21,726 bases of DNA from Prolixibacteraceae bacterium (lineage in GTDB: Bacteria; Bacteroidota; Bacteroidia; Bacteroidales; Prolixibacteraceae). The stretch covers positions 1-21,726 of the forward strand of contig JAQIDF010000309.1 in assembly GCA_027858145.1 (NCBI GenBank), given 5' to 3'. Made by a program: the position numbers and the translations under genes. Under the pieces are notes generated by a model, which saw only the letters and a program-made list of their open reading frames with translations, did not search any database and was not told the origin of the DNA. Positions 1 through 8,274 of this stretch are shown here, piece after piece (the stretch's first letter is position 1; each line of letters opens with the position of its first letter).

Positions 1-1062
1 GATTGTCCTGTTGTGCCGGTTCAAAAGAATGTTTATTCACTTGAGCTTTTTCATGGACCAACCCTGGCTTTTAAGGATGTTGGTGCGCGTTTTATGGCCC
101 GTTTACTGTCTTATTTTTCTGAAAAATCGGATCAAACCATTAATGTGCTTGTAGCAACCAGTGGTGATACCGGAAGTGCTGTGGCTAATGGATTTTTAGG
201 TGTTCAGGGCATTCATGTGTATGTTTTGTACCCAAAAGGAAAAGTGAGTAAGATACAGGAGAGCCAATTTACAACTTTAGGGAAAAATATAACTTCGCTC
301 GAAGTTGACGGGACGTTTGATGATTGTCAGCGTTTGGTGAAAAGTGCTTTTGCCGATGATGACCTAAATAAAAAGCTTACCTTAACGTCGGCTAATTCAA
401 TAAATGTAGCCCGCTTTTTGCCGCAGTCTTTTTACTATTTCAATGCCTATGCGCGTAATGAGCAAAAAGACAAAGAACTGGTCGTTTCGGTGCCCAGTGG
501 TAATTTTGGAAACCTTACAGCTGGCTTGTTTGCAAAACGAATGGGGCTGCCCGTGAGCAAGTTTATTGCTGCAAACAATGCCAACGACGTTGTGTATAAT
601 TACCTGCAAAGTGCAAAATACGAACCACGGTCAAGTGTACAGACTATTGCTAATGCGATGGATGTTGGCGATCCCAGTAATTTTGCCCGTATCCTTGATT
701 TGTATAAGCACTCGCATGCCGGTATTGCTGCCGATATTGAAGGCTTCAGGTATAGTGATGCTGAAATAAAACAAACAATGAAACGGGTATATGATGAATG
801 TGGCTATTTGCTCGACCCACACGGAGCATGTGGCTATCAGTCACTAGAGAATTATTTGACTGATAAACAGGTTGGTATTTTCCTTGAAACAGCTCATCCG
901 GCCAAATTTACTGAAACGGTTGAGGAGGTTGTAGGAAAAGGTAATGTTCCGCTACCCGATAAGTTGGCTGAATTTATGAAAGGAAAAAAGAAAAGTATCG
1001 AAATGGATAATACATTCGATACTTTTAAGCACTTTTTGCTAACAAGCTGCCTAAAATCCTAA
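1..1062 (+). CDS. thrC: Threonine synthase, 5'-truncated by window edge
   Basis: PLP enzyme that converts O-phosphohomoserine to threonine, the last step of threonine synthesis; cytoplasmic. The reading frame is open from base 1, so the true start lies upstream, and about 80 residues are missing against a usual length near 430. Seen in the sequence: the PLP-lysine motif LAFKDVGARFM (Lys codon at 73-75), the cofactor phosphate loop ATSGDTGSAVANG, the conserved VPSGNFGNLTAG segment, and a C-terminal LETAHPAKF followed by a FMKGKKKS stretch typical of Bacteroidetes ThrC. In this phylum thrC usually ends a thrA-thrB-thrC operon, which would lie off the left edge. The last 38 bases overlap the convergent lipoprotein gene, and the final six residues (TSCLKS) look like an added tail. 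No terminator is visible after the stop. Confidence 0.96.
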   Translation, partial: DCPVVPVQKNVYSLELFHGPTLAFKDVGARFMARLLSYFSEKSDQTINVLVATSGDTGSAVANGFLGVQGIHVYVLYPKGKVSKIQESQFTTLGKNITSLEVDGTFDDCQRLVKSAFADDDLNKKLTLTSANSINVARFLPQSFYYFNAYARNEQKDKELVVSVPSGNFGNLTAGLFAKRMGLPVSKFIAANNANDVVYNYLQSAKYEPRSSVQTIANAMDVGDPSNFARILDLYKHSHAGIAADIEGFRYSDAEIKQTMKRVYDECGYLLDPHGACGYQSLENYLTDKQVGIFLETAHPAKFTETVEEVVGKGNVPLPDKLAEFMKGKKKSIEMDNTFDTFKHFLLTSCLKS

Positions 1063-1483
1063 AATCAATATTCAGCATATTGTCAACCCTCCAGATATCT
1101 TCTATCACAATTGGGTCGGTGCCAAGGCTGTCGGTGTTTTCGTTTGTGCGCTCAATCAAGTCTTTAAATAATACGCTGTTAATGTTGTTAATGCTGGCAT
1201 AGTATAGTTGCTGCGAGCCTTCAATATCATCAAGTAAAGTGTAATTTACAACTACCCTTGAGCTATCTGTGGGGTGATAACCAGGAACCGCTGTGTTTGA
1301 CGGTAATAAGGTGTCTCCATTGTCGCAGCGGATCATATAACTGTAGCCAAAGTCGTTTTCAGTTTCGACAATTCCCATTGAAATCCAAATTTTGCCTAAC
1401 GAGTATGTATCTTCTTCGTTGTTGCACGACTGAATACTAAAAATAAGCAAAGCTGCAATTGCTGTAAAAACCCATTTTTTCAT
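1025..1483 (-). CDS. NigD-like lipoprotein, apparently truncated at its C-terminus
   Basis: Secreted lipoprotein of unknown function. Residues 1-20 form a type II signal peptide with lipobox FSIQSC (Cys20). The following region, with DCDNGDT-like 'RCDNGDTLLPSN' and a VVVNYTLLDD strand, resembles the N-terminal OB-like domain of the Bacteroidetes NigD-like family. The segment DPIVIEDIWRVDNMLNIDFR looks like the start of the NigD C-terminal beta-sandwich. That domain normally runs about 100 residues further, but here the protein stops after eight more residues (GSLLAKSA), inside the 3' end of convergent thrC. The start is set at the second ATG (1483) because an AAAGGGGG ribosome site lies six bases before it; the first ATG (1489) abuts that site. 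The family call is recalled from memory and is moderate. The product may be non-functional. Confidence 0.7.
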   Translation of the reverse strand: MKKWVFTAIAALLIFSIQSCNNEEDTYSLGKIWISMGIVETENDFGYSYMIRCDNGDTLLPSNTAVPGYHPTDSSRVVVNYTLLDDIEGSQQLYYASINNINSVLFKDLIERTNENTDSLGTDPIVIEDIWRVDNMLNIDFRILGSLLAKSA

Positions 1484-1489
1484 ATTCAT

Positions 1490-1497
1490 CCCCCTTT
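1490..1497 (-). promoter_or_regulatory. Strong Shine-Dalgarno-like site deciding the lipoprotein start
   Basis: Read on the minus strand this is AAAGGGGG. It touches the first ATG (1489-1487) but sits six bases before the second ATG (1483-1481), which therefore makes the better start. So G-rich a site is unusual here, since Bacteroidota genes generally have weak or no Shine-Dalgarno sequences. Confidence 0.5.
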
Positions 1498-1583
1498 ATA
1501 TTATTTAAATCGAACGTTATTTATCATTTTATCTTGTATTTGATGATGAAAACTGAGATGTAAAGGTTGCGTGTTTAGGAGAC

Positions 1584-1620
1584 AAAAAAAAGCTACTCCA
1601 TCTAAATGGAACAGCTTTTT
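1584..1620 (-). terminator. Rho-independent hairpin terminator after ppiD
   Basis: The arms AAAAAGCT (1587-1594) and AGCTTTTT (1613-1620) pair perfectly. Inside them TCCAT pairs with ATGGA around the loop CTAA, with an AC/AC internal mismatch. Read leftward, the hairpin ends in a run of eight T, 22 bases past the ppiD stop, so it should end the leftward envelope operon. The A/T-rich outer arms could also let it work in the other direction. Confidence 0.8.
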
Positions 1621-1642
1621 AATATCTTAAAATTATTTTTTT

Positions 1643-3757
1643 CTAATAAAACTTCGAACGCTTATCTTCTATTTCGGTATTTTCTTTAAGCGTTTCGTAT
1701 GCCTGATAATTGGCACGGTAGCTTGCATTTTGATAAAGCGATTCTTTAATTGCTTTTATACTTTGTGATGGTTCACCTGCAACAGCGGTGAGTTCAATAA
1801 TATAAACTCCATTGCGTCCGGCTATTGGTTTCGATTGTTTGTTAACTTCAAGTGCAGCTGCGGCACCGTTAATAACAGGTTCGTACCCAATAGCATTTAC
1901 CGAACCAAACTCAAAATTGAAACCTTGTGCTGATTCAGCCTGTAAGTCAAGGTTTTTGCCAGTTTCTTCAATTGTTGAACCTATGGCACTGTTGAAATTG
2001 TTCAGAAGCATCTCTTTTTTCTTCTCTTTTATTACAGCCAGTTCAACTGATGATTTCACCGATTTCAGAGGTCTGTTTCCTTCTTCTGTTTCAGAAACAA
2101 TGGCAGCAACAACAAATTTATCGTCAAGTTCGAAAACCGCTGATTTGTCGTTACCAACAACCAATTCACCTTCATCGTTTTCCTGAAAAGCTGCACGGGC
2201 AATACTTCTGGCTGCACCCAGTCCGGCTACTTGTCGGTCGTTTTCCTTTATAGTGGCATTACGTGCACGGAGCCCGTCTTCCTGTACCTGGTTGTCAAAA
2301 CCTTCGAGGTTTTGTGCATTTGCTGCAAAACGACTTGCTTGTGCGTAAACATCTTGGTAAGTTTTTGTACTTGGAGTAACCTCGCGGTCCAGGATTGCCA
2401 ACTGTACATGTTTTGTTTTAGTTCCTTGCTCAGTCACTTTTATCAGGTGAATACCAAACTGTGTTTGAACCTGTACAACTTCGTTGCGTTGGGCACGGAA
2501 GGCAGCACGTTCGAAAGGTGCAACCATTGATCCGCGATTAAACCATCCTAAGTCACCACCGTCAGCTGCTGACCCATCTTGTGAATTGGCGCGTGCAACC
2601 TCTGCGAATGTAGCTTCACCATTCTCGATAACATTTTTCAAGCTATCGATTGTTTGAGCTGCAACTTGTGCCTGATTTGCATTTTCAACACGCAAAAGAA
2701 TGTGACTGGCCCTAACTGAATCGGGTAACATACGTGTGTCGCTCAGCTTGGCAAGTTTGTAAACATTGTTTTCTTTATACGGGCCGTATACATCATTTAT
2801 TTCGGCATCAAAAGCCCATTCTGCGAGTTCGTTATTTAATACGTCGGCTTTATCATAAACATCTTCAAAACGGGTATCGGCATTCATATTAACAAACTGC
2901 TCGTTATCTTCAGTATTTGCAAATTCGTCTTTAATGTTGTTAATCCATTTTGCCACATCTTTTTCATCTTGCTCTGAAGGGGCGATGTTGAAAGCAACAT
3001 ACTTAATAATCTTTTGAGCTTCTTGTTTGTAGTTGTCTATATGATTATTGTAATAAGTCTCCAGTTCACTTTCTGTCACGCTAACAGTGCTGTCTGGAAC
3101 CGAGTTGAATTTCTTCTGAATAAACTTCAGGTCGGCAACTTTATTTTTTATTGCCAAATTGTTTTCAGCCTGTAACGAGTTGGCATAAAGGCCTTTTGCT
3201 ACTAAATCGGTGTATTTTGTATATTTCTGAGCCTTCAGAATTTCTCTTTCAATATTTAACCAACTTGCTTTTTGGGGCGCATCAGGGTTCTCATTGATAT
3301 ATTTAAGAAACTGGATGATCTGACCTTTGTCTACCTGCCCGGTTTGTTGATTTCCAAAAACTTGTTGAATAATCGGGTGAAGGTTGTTTCCCTGAACTAA
3401 ATCAAACATTTCTTCGGAAGTAACTTCAATTCCAATCTCATCATAAATATCGGACATGATAATTTCGCGAACAATGTTGTCCCAGGTTTGATTGAGAATT
3501 TGCTGGTACGCTTCTTCATCAAGTGTGTTCACCTGATTGTTTTGTTTGTATACTTCAGAGATTTGATTAAACCTTTCCTGAAATTCAGGATATTCTATTG
3601 ATTCGCCATCTATTTCCGCAATTTCAAGTTGCTCACCTCTGATCATTGAACTACCTGATTTTAATAAATCTCCTAGAATAAATGCGGCTAAAGCAATAAA
3701 AATAACGATTGCCACAAGTAGGCCGGCTTGGTTTCTGAGTTTCTGTAAAGTTGCCAT
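1643..3757 (-). CDS. ppiD: PpiD-type periplasmic peptidyl-prolyl cis-trans isomerase
   Basis: Membrane-anchored periplasmic folding factor of the SurA/PpiD group. Residues 12-31 form one N-terminal transmembrane anchor. The SurA-like chaperone region follows (about 35-200). A parvulin-type rotamase domain spans about 347-443, with the signature RASHILLRV, the stretch DGSAADGGDLGWFNRGSMV, and the closing FGIHLIKVTE. A second, degenerate PPIase-like region probably fills the C-terminal third, as in other PpiD proteins. The length of 704 residues is typical for Bacteroidetes PpiD. It is last in the leftward run, 97 bases after the CNNM gene, and is followed by a clear hairpin terminator. It probably assists folding of outer-membrane proteins, but that role is inferred from the family. 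Confidence 0.93.
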   Translation of the reverse strand: MATLQKLRNQAGLLVAIVIFIALAAFILGDLLKSGSSMIRGEQLEIAEIDGESIEYPEFQERFNQISEVYKQNNQVNTLDEEAYQQILNQTWDNIVREIIMSDIYDEIGIEVTSEEMFDLVQGNNLHPIIQQVFGNQQTGQVDKGQIIQFLKYINENPDAPQKASWLNIEREILKAQKYTKYTDLVAKGLYANSLQAENNLAIKNKVADLKFIQKKFNSVPDSTVSVTESELETYYNNHIDNYKQEAQKIIKYVAFNIAPSEQDEKDVAKWINNIKDEFANTEDNEQFVNMNADTRFEDVYDKADVLNNELAEWAFDAEINDVYGPYKENNVYKLAKLSDTRMLPDSVRASHILLRVENANQAQVAAQTIDSLKNVIENGEATFAEVARANSQDGSAADGGDLGWFNRGSMVAPFERAAFRAQRNEVVQVQTQFGIHLIKVTEQGTKTKHVQLAILDREVTPSTKTYQDVYAQASRFAANAQNLEGFDNQVQEDGLRARNATIKENDRQVAGLGAARSIARAAFQENDEGELVVGNDKSAVFELDDKFVVAAIVSETEEGNRPLKSVKSSVELAVIKEKKKEMLLNNFNSAIGSTIEETGKNLDLQAESAQGFNFEFGSVNAIGYEPVINGAAAALEVNKQSKPIAGRNGVYIIELTAVAGEPSQSIKAIKESLYQNASYRANYQAYETLKENTEIEDKRSKFY

Positions 3758-3804
3758 TGTATATTACTTATTTGACTATAATAACAGTTAAAAATTTCGA
3801 GCTA

Positions 3805-3812
3805 CGAAGATA
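3805..3812 (-). promoter_or_regulatory. Possible -7 promoter element upstream of ppiD
   Basis: The minus strand reads TATCTTCG, one base from the Bacteroidota TAnnTTTG element, about 47 bases before the ppiD ATG. Nineteen bases upstream lies TTAG, a poor -33 match. If real, it would let ppiD be transcribed apart from the genes before it. Weak evidence. Confidence 0.3.
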
Positions 3813-3854
3813 ATAATTTTAGTTTTTAATCCTAACCTTTAACTTTATTGATGT

Positions 3855-5126
3855 TTATTTATCGACAATTTTCAATAAAACGAGTTCAATCCTGATTTTT
3901 GTAGCCTTTAGAATCCTGAATTCGAAGTTGCCGATTGTAATTATGGTATTAACACGTGGAATGTTTTCGTGTTGATTAATGATAAGGCCTGCCAGTGTAT
4001 CGTATTCATCATTATCGGGCAAACCGAAATTGTATTTTTCATTTAAGAAGTTAATTTCGTAGCGGGCCGATAAAATCCACTCATTTTCTCTTATGTTCTT
4101 AATTGTCAGTCCGTCTACGTCATGCTCATCTTCTATTTCGCCAAAAATTTCTTCTAATATATCTTCAGTTGTAATTAACCCTGATGTTCCGCCAAATTCA
4201 TCAACAACCACAGCTATTGATTTTCTTTTTTGAGTAAAAAACTTTAACAGCTTACTTGCGGTCATTGTTTCGGGTATGATGGATACCGTATTTACTATCG
4301 ATTTTATGTTTTCGGGTGATTTGAAAAGTTGTGATGTATGTATATAACCAATCATATTATCGATTGATTTTCTATATACCAGTATTTTTGAAAAACCTGT
4401 ATTGATAAAAATCTTTTGTAATTCCTGAATGGAGGTTTTTTCTTCAACGGTTTCGATTTCAGTGCGGGGTACCATACAGTCTCTAACCTTTACCTTTGAG
4501 AAGTCGAGTGCATTTTTAAACAGTTTTATTTCTGTTTCTTCTTGTTCTTTTTTTTCTGCATCTGTTTGGTTTGTTTCTTGTTGATTAACGTAGTGGTTTA
4601 AATCTACCTTTGAAAAAATATTGTCGTTTTCTTCTTCTGTGAATTTTTTTTTCAGAATATTTCTAATTACAAATTTTGAAATAGACATGAATATGTTGGC
4701 AATAGGATAGAGAATGATGTAGAAAAAGAAAATTGGAAGGGCAAATGCTTCGAGTAGTCCGTTAGCATTGAGCCTGAAAAGTGTTTTGGGTAGAAATTCG
4801 GCTGTAAAGAGAATGACAATAGTTGATATGATTGTTTGAATGAGAAGTATTAGTATATCCGATTCAATGTATGGGTTAAGGTATGGCTCAATAAGCCTTG
4901 CCGTTGCCAGTGCGTATACAACAAGAGCAATATTGTTCCCAACCAGCATTGTTGCAATGTATTGCTCGGGTTTGGCTGATAGTATATTTAACAACGAAGC
5001 TGTTAAGGTTTTTTTCTTTTTGTTCATTTCGAGGGTAAGGCGGTTTGCCGAGAAATAGGCTATTTCCATTCCTGAAAAGAACGCAGACATTATGATGGTA
5101 ATTAAAATAATGACCGGGGTATTCAT
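3855..5126 (-). CDS. CNNM/CorC-family membrane protein (DUF21 + CBS pair + CorC_HlyC)
   Basis: Inner-membrane protein of the 'hemolysin family', implicated in magnesium, cobalt or sodium transport or homeostasis. Residues 1-155 hold the DUF21/CNNM domain, with hydrophobic segments near 2-18, 56-78, 90-110 and 126-148, the FFSGMEIAYFSANRL opening, and the AEFLPK motif (Pro113). A charged linker (162-203) leads to two CBS domains: about 214-270, opening at RDCMVPRTEIETVE, and 280-335, with VVVDEFGGTSGLITTEDIL. The CorC_HlyC domain fills about 345-420. The gliding protein GldE belongs to the same family, so that name cannot be excluded, but the neighbours here are lptC and ppiD rather than gliding genes. 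It starts 85 bases after the lptC stop. Substrate is unknown. Confidence 0.9.
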   Translation of the reverse strand: MNTPVIILITIIMSAFFSGMEIAYFSANRLTLEMNKKKKTLTASLLNILSAKPEQYIATMLVGNNIALVVYALATARLIEPYLNPYIESDILILLIQTIISTIVILFTAEFLPKTLFRLNANGLLEAFALPIFFFYIILYPIANIFMSISKFVIRNILKKKFTEEENDNIFSKVDLNHYVNQQETNQTDAEKKEQEETEIKLFKNALDFSKVKVRDCMVPRTEIETVEEKTSIQELQKIFINTGFSKILVYRKSIDNMIGYIHTSQLFKSPENIKSIVNTVSIIPETMTASKLLKFFTQKRKSIAVVVDEFGGTSGLITTEDILEEIFGEIEDEHDVDGLTIKNIRENEWILSARYEINFLNEKYNFGLPDNDEYDTLAGLIINQHENIPRVNTIITIGNFEFRILKATKIRIELVLLKIVDK

Positions 5127-5211
5127 TTTGCGTATATTTTACTTCAAATTATATTAAAAAGCCGGGAAAACAATCTGTGTTTATCTAAAAAACATTTTCT
5201 ACCGGATGCGA

Positions 5212-5790
5212 TTACTCATCAACTTCAACTGTGATTGGTCCTTTTACATTTTTTATGTGCCAGTTTTTCATTTGAAGGTCCGATTCAAAACCGATGCCGG
5301 TTATGGTCTGTTCTTTCTGAATAAATTTAACAAATTGATCGGAATAAATAATGTCTTTTTTTTCATCCCAAAAAAGAACATCCGTTTTCAGGGTGTCATT
5401 GTTTTCGGTTACTGCAACAACATTTTGGCGGGCTTCCCATAATGATTTTTTCTCAAAGTGCTTTCCGTAGTCGGCTTTTATTTGAGCTGTTCGTATATTC
5501 TCAGGAGAAAATTGTTTTATAATGAAACCTTCGGGAAATTCGGTGTGAGGTTCTTCTTCATCCTCATATATTTTGAGTATGGGAGCTGTTAAGGTAAATC
5601 GTATAATAGCTGAGTCTGAGAAAAGTATATGAATACTGTCGGCAACGATTTCAGGAGCCCCTACCGGGTGTGAAAATTCGCCTATCTTCTGAATGTCGTT
5701 TTGTTGACATGACAAAAAAAGCACTGCAACTATAGAGATAGCTGCAATGCTTTGTTTTGTGGTTTTTAATATGTTAATTTTCTTTAGCAC
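5212..5790 (-). CDS. lptC: LptC-like LPS export protein, predicted lipoprotein
   Basis: Probable periplasmic component of lipopolysaccharide transport, passing LPS from the LptBFG exporter toward LptA/LptD. I chose the GTG at 5790, which gives a compact type II signal peptide (MLKKINILK..., lipobox VLFLSC, Cys28). An upstream ATG at 5841 is open in frame but adds 17 residues that match no signal and overlaps the TPR gene by 68 bases. The mature part is beta-rich, about 165 residues. Patterns such as EIVADSIHILFSDSAIIRF, LWEARQNVVAVTENNDTLKT and LFWDEKKDIIYSD match the LptC/OstA-like fold, in which sugar and lipid modifications are described by repeated 'D-x-L-x-W-D' strands. The overlap with the TPR gene (17 bases) suggests coupled translation. 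Family known; the lipid anchor is inferred. Confidence 0.82.
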   Translation of the reverse strand: MLKKINILKTTKQSIAAISIVAVLFLSCQQNDIQKIGEFSHPVGAPEIVADSIHILFSDSAIIRFTLTAPILKIYEDEEEPHTEFPEGFIIKQFSPENIRTAQIKADYGKHFEKKSLWEARQNVVAVTENNDTLKTDVLFWDEKKDIIYSDQFVKFIQKEQTITGIGFESDLQMKNWHIKNVKGPITVEVDE

Positions 5791-7387
5791 GAACTGTTGT
5801 TCTTTCGTTAATCCATCCACCAATAAAGTGATTATTGCCAATTTCTAAACTGTTGAAGAAAACATCCTCTTTATTTGGAAAGTAATTTTGATAGAATTTG
5901 ATTTTGCTTTGAGCATCTGATTTACAATTATTGTACTGCGCCGCTTTTTTGAAGTAATCGGTGGCTAACCAAAATACAGTGCTTCGTTCAAAATCGCTAT
6001 CGCTATATTCTTTACTTGCCTGAGCATAAATTTCACCAATTAGCATATAAGCCTCGCAATGGTCAGGTTTGCTTTTTACTGATTCCTTGGCTAAATCGCG
6101 TGCTTTTTTCAGGTCTCCCTGCTGTAACGCCAATCCGGCTGCTTCGTAGTAGTAAAGCGCTTTGTCCTCGTTATTAGTTGCCGAATTATAAGCCTTTTCG
6201 TAGTATTCGAGAGCTTTTCCGTATTTTTCTTTCTTCAGAAACATACGAGCCATGTTAAATGCAGCTTCGGCTGATGGTTCAAGTTTGTAAAGTTGTTCTG
6301 ACATTTCAACTATCAGCGTGTTTTCACAGTCGGCTTTGTTGAATGCACGTAGCGCTTTTTTGATAAATTCAATATCATTCGGATTTTCTTTGAACTTAGG
6401 TTTGTATAGTTTTAACATGGTTTCACAGTCCATGGCGCCACTGCCTTCTAATATTTGCTCACAAAGTGGTATTGCTTGATTTGCTTTGTCTTCAGAATCT
6501 TCATTGGCAAGTTGCTTTTCAAGCAAGTTCATCGCTTTCCCGTAGTTTTCGAGTACTGTCTCGCCCGTGAACTCATTAAATGTATACAATCGGCGAGTTG
6601 ATTGCATGAAAAGAACAATTACTGCCGGTTCAGAGTTAACTCCCGATTCTTCCATTGATTGCTCAGCAAAACCATATCCTTTTTTGATCTCCTTAATAAG
6701 TTCATCTTCGGGAAGATCGATTGTAAGGACTTTTTCGAGGTAGTCGGCTGCCTTACGTCCCAGTAATTCGCCTTTGCTGTCAAGGTACTTGATGCGTTTG
6801 TCGTATATCTGCATCATAGTATCGAGATACGCTTTCTTTATATCTGTATTCATGGCATCCTCGAAAAAGGACTCCATCATGTTCAATCCATCACGATATA
6901 TCTGTGTTGTTGATTTCGGATAAGCTTTGTAAACTATTCGCCAGTTTGGTAGTGCTGATTTATAGTCGCCTTGCTTAAAAAATTCACGATATAATGAGTA
7001 GTTGTTCAAAAAATCCATATCACGTTCATTCCGAAGCTCGTCGAGCGTTTTCAGAATAACTCCGGCTTCTTCATCTGAAGTTGGTATTTCAGAACCATCC
7101 CAACTGAAATTTATTACATCGGATTTAGTATCCTGTATATCAATTTTTTTAGAATCATCTAAGAAAGTAAATCGCAGCCATTTGCTTTTTTCACTTACTT
7201 CGATTTCGTATTTCCCGTCGAAACTGGTGTAATATGAATCGTTTGACCTGTGGGCTTCAACAAGAATCCCTGCTGCAGGTTCACCGTTATTGTAAATTGT
7301 TCCGGTAATTGTTTTTTGAGCATTTGTGGCCATTGCTAAAAAAACAACGATAAGTGTCAGACCAATGTTTTTTGTAATCGCTTTCAT
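5774..7387 (-). CDS. Secreted TPR protein with N-terminal carboxypeptidase-regulatory-like domain
   Basis: Envelope protein of unknown exact role. Residues 1-23 are a signal peptide (cleavage near ATNAQ). Residues 25-95 form a small beta-sandwich of the carboxypeptidase regulatory-like type, with the pattern ITGTIYNNGEPAAGILVEA and later YTSFDGKYEIEV. The rest is alpha-helical: TPR-like repeats are visible from about 130 to 515, for example the pair at 383-450 containing KYGKALEYYEKAYNSA and the following 'DKALYYYEAAGLALQQGD'. The gene overlaps the lptC-like gene by 17 bases and starts 137 bases after coaX, so it probably belongs with the envelope genes downstream. A scaffold or assembly role beside LPS export is plausible from context only. 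Confidence 0.8.
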   Translation of the reverse strand: MKAITKNIGLTLIVVFLAMATNAQKTITGTIYNNGEPAAGILVEAHRSNDSYYTSFDGKYEIEVSEKSKWLRFTFLDDSKKIDIQDTKSDVINFSWDGSEIPTSDEEAGVILKTLDELRNERDMDFLNNYSLYREFFKQGDYKSALPNWRIVYKAYPKSTTQIYRDGLNMMESFFEDAMNTDIKKAYLDTMMQIYDKRIKYLDSKGELLGRKAADYLEKVLTIDLPEDELIKEIKKGYGFAEQSMEESGVNSEPAVIVLFMQSTRRLYTFNEFTGETVLENYGKAMNLLEKQLANEDSEDKANQAIPLCEQILEGSGAMDCETMLKLYKPKFKENPNDIEFIKKALRAFNKADCENTLIVEMSEQLYKLEPSAEAAFNMARMFLKKEKYGKALEYYEKAYNSATNNEDKALYYYEAAGLALQQGDLKKARDLAKESVKSKPDHCEAYMLIGEIYAQASKEYSDSDFERSTVFWLATDYFKKAAQYNNCKSDAQSKIKFYQNYFPNKEDVFFNSLEIGNNHFIGGWINERTTVRAKEN

Positions 7388-7524
7388 CTTTTTATAATTT
7401 TTAGTTTTTTAGATTATCCCTTTTCCGAAGAAAACAGAATCTCTAAAATGTATTGTTTTATAACTATAAACGTTTGTACTTTCTCACTTGTGATTTGTGT
7501 TGTGCAAAATATATGCCAACGTAA

Positions 7525-8268
7525 TTAATTAATCATTTTATCCTTTGAAAATTCAAGAATGACGTTTAAGCCCAATAGGGTAATTTCGGGGGATACAAAA
7601 ATGTGATTTTTTAATAGCTTTTCAAAATAGTTTATGTCACCTCCGGTTAAAATTATTTTCAAATGTGTGTTTTTTTCACTGAAATGGCTTGTAATTCGTT
7701 TAACTTCGCCTTCAAGGCCAAGTTGAATCCCTCCAATAATTGAACTGCTTGTGTTTTTTCCGTCTGGCGAAAGGGGTGCTTGTGTCTTCAATAGTGGTAA
7801 TTTATCAGTGAACTCATGTAATGCTCTGAAGCGCATTTTGAGTCCTGGTGTGATAAACCCTCCCTCGTATTCATTATTGTTGTTTACATAGTCGTATGTA
7901 ATTGCTGTTCCGGCATCAATTATCAGAAGGGGGGTGTCGGGGTAAATACTATTGGCTCCAACAGCTGCTGCAATTCTGTCCTTTCCTAAAGTTGCTGGTG
8001 TTTCATAGCAATTTTTGAGGGGTAAAGGGGTTTTTTCTGTTAACTCAATTACCGTTGGAAACTCTGCTTTAAGTTGTTTAATTAATTCATTGGAATAATC
8101 TCTTACCGACGAAAGAATAACCGAATCGACTTCGGGATAATCCTTTTTAAGTTCTTTTATAACGTCTTTCACAGGCTCACTTGTAGGAAAACTGACTACA
8201 AGTTTACGATTTTTGAATATTGCAAATTTGGTTCGGGAGTTGCCTATGTCTATAACTAAATTATTCAC
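7525..8268 (-). CDS. coaX: Type III pantothenate kinase
   Basis: Cytoplasmic ASKHA-fold kinase that phosphorylates pantothenate, the first step of coenzyme A synthesis. Visible motifs are the phosphate loop DIGNSRTK (7-14), GKDR with the catalytic-type Asp (about 97), IDAGTAITYD (117-126), the GGFITPGLKMRFRAL segment (136-149) and LTGGD near the C-terminus. The length of about 247 residues fits the family. There is no ATG: a TTG abuts the nadC stop (8274) and a GTG follows at 8268. I prefer GTG because MNNLVIDIGN matches how CoaX proteins usually begin. The gene follows nadC by at most six bases, so the two cofactor genes are very likely cotranscribed and translationally coupled. Confidence 0.94.
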   Translation of the reverse strand: MNNLVIDIGNSRTKFAIFKNRKLVVSFPTSEPVKDVIKELKKDYPEVDSVILSSVRDYSNELIKQLKAEFPTVIELTEKTPLPLKNCYETPATLGKDRIAAAVGANSIYPDTPLLIIDAGTAITYDYVNNNNEYEGGFITPGLKMRFRALHEFTDKLPLLKTQAPLSPDGKNTSSSIIGGIQLGLEGEVKRITSHFSEKNTHLKIILTGGDINYFEKLLKNHIFVSPEITLLGLNVILEFSKDKMIN

Positions 8269-8274
8269 CTGCAA

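Noticed and set aside
1812..2186. 124-codon open frame antisense to ppiD
   Set aside because: Low-complexity Ser/Phe-rich translation opposite a well-conserved gene; no ribosome site or family resemblance.
5127..5211. Promoter for the CNNM gene (TATAATTTG on the minus strand)
   Set aside because: Same problem: three instead of two bases between TA and TTTG, and no upstream element.
7388..7524. Promoter for the TPR-lptC genes (TATATTTTG on the minus strand)
   Set aside because: The spacer inside the -7 element is one base too long and no -33 element is placed correctly, so I cannot support it.
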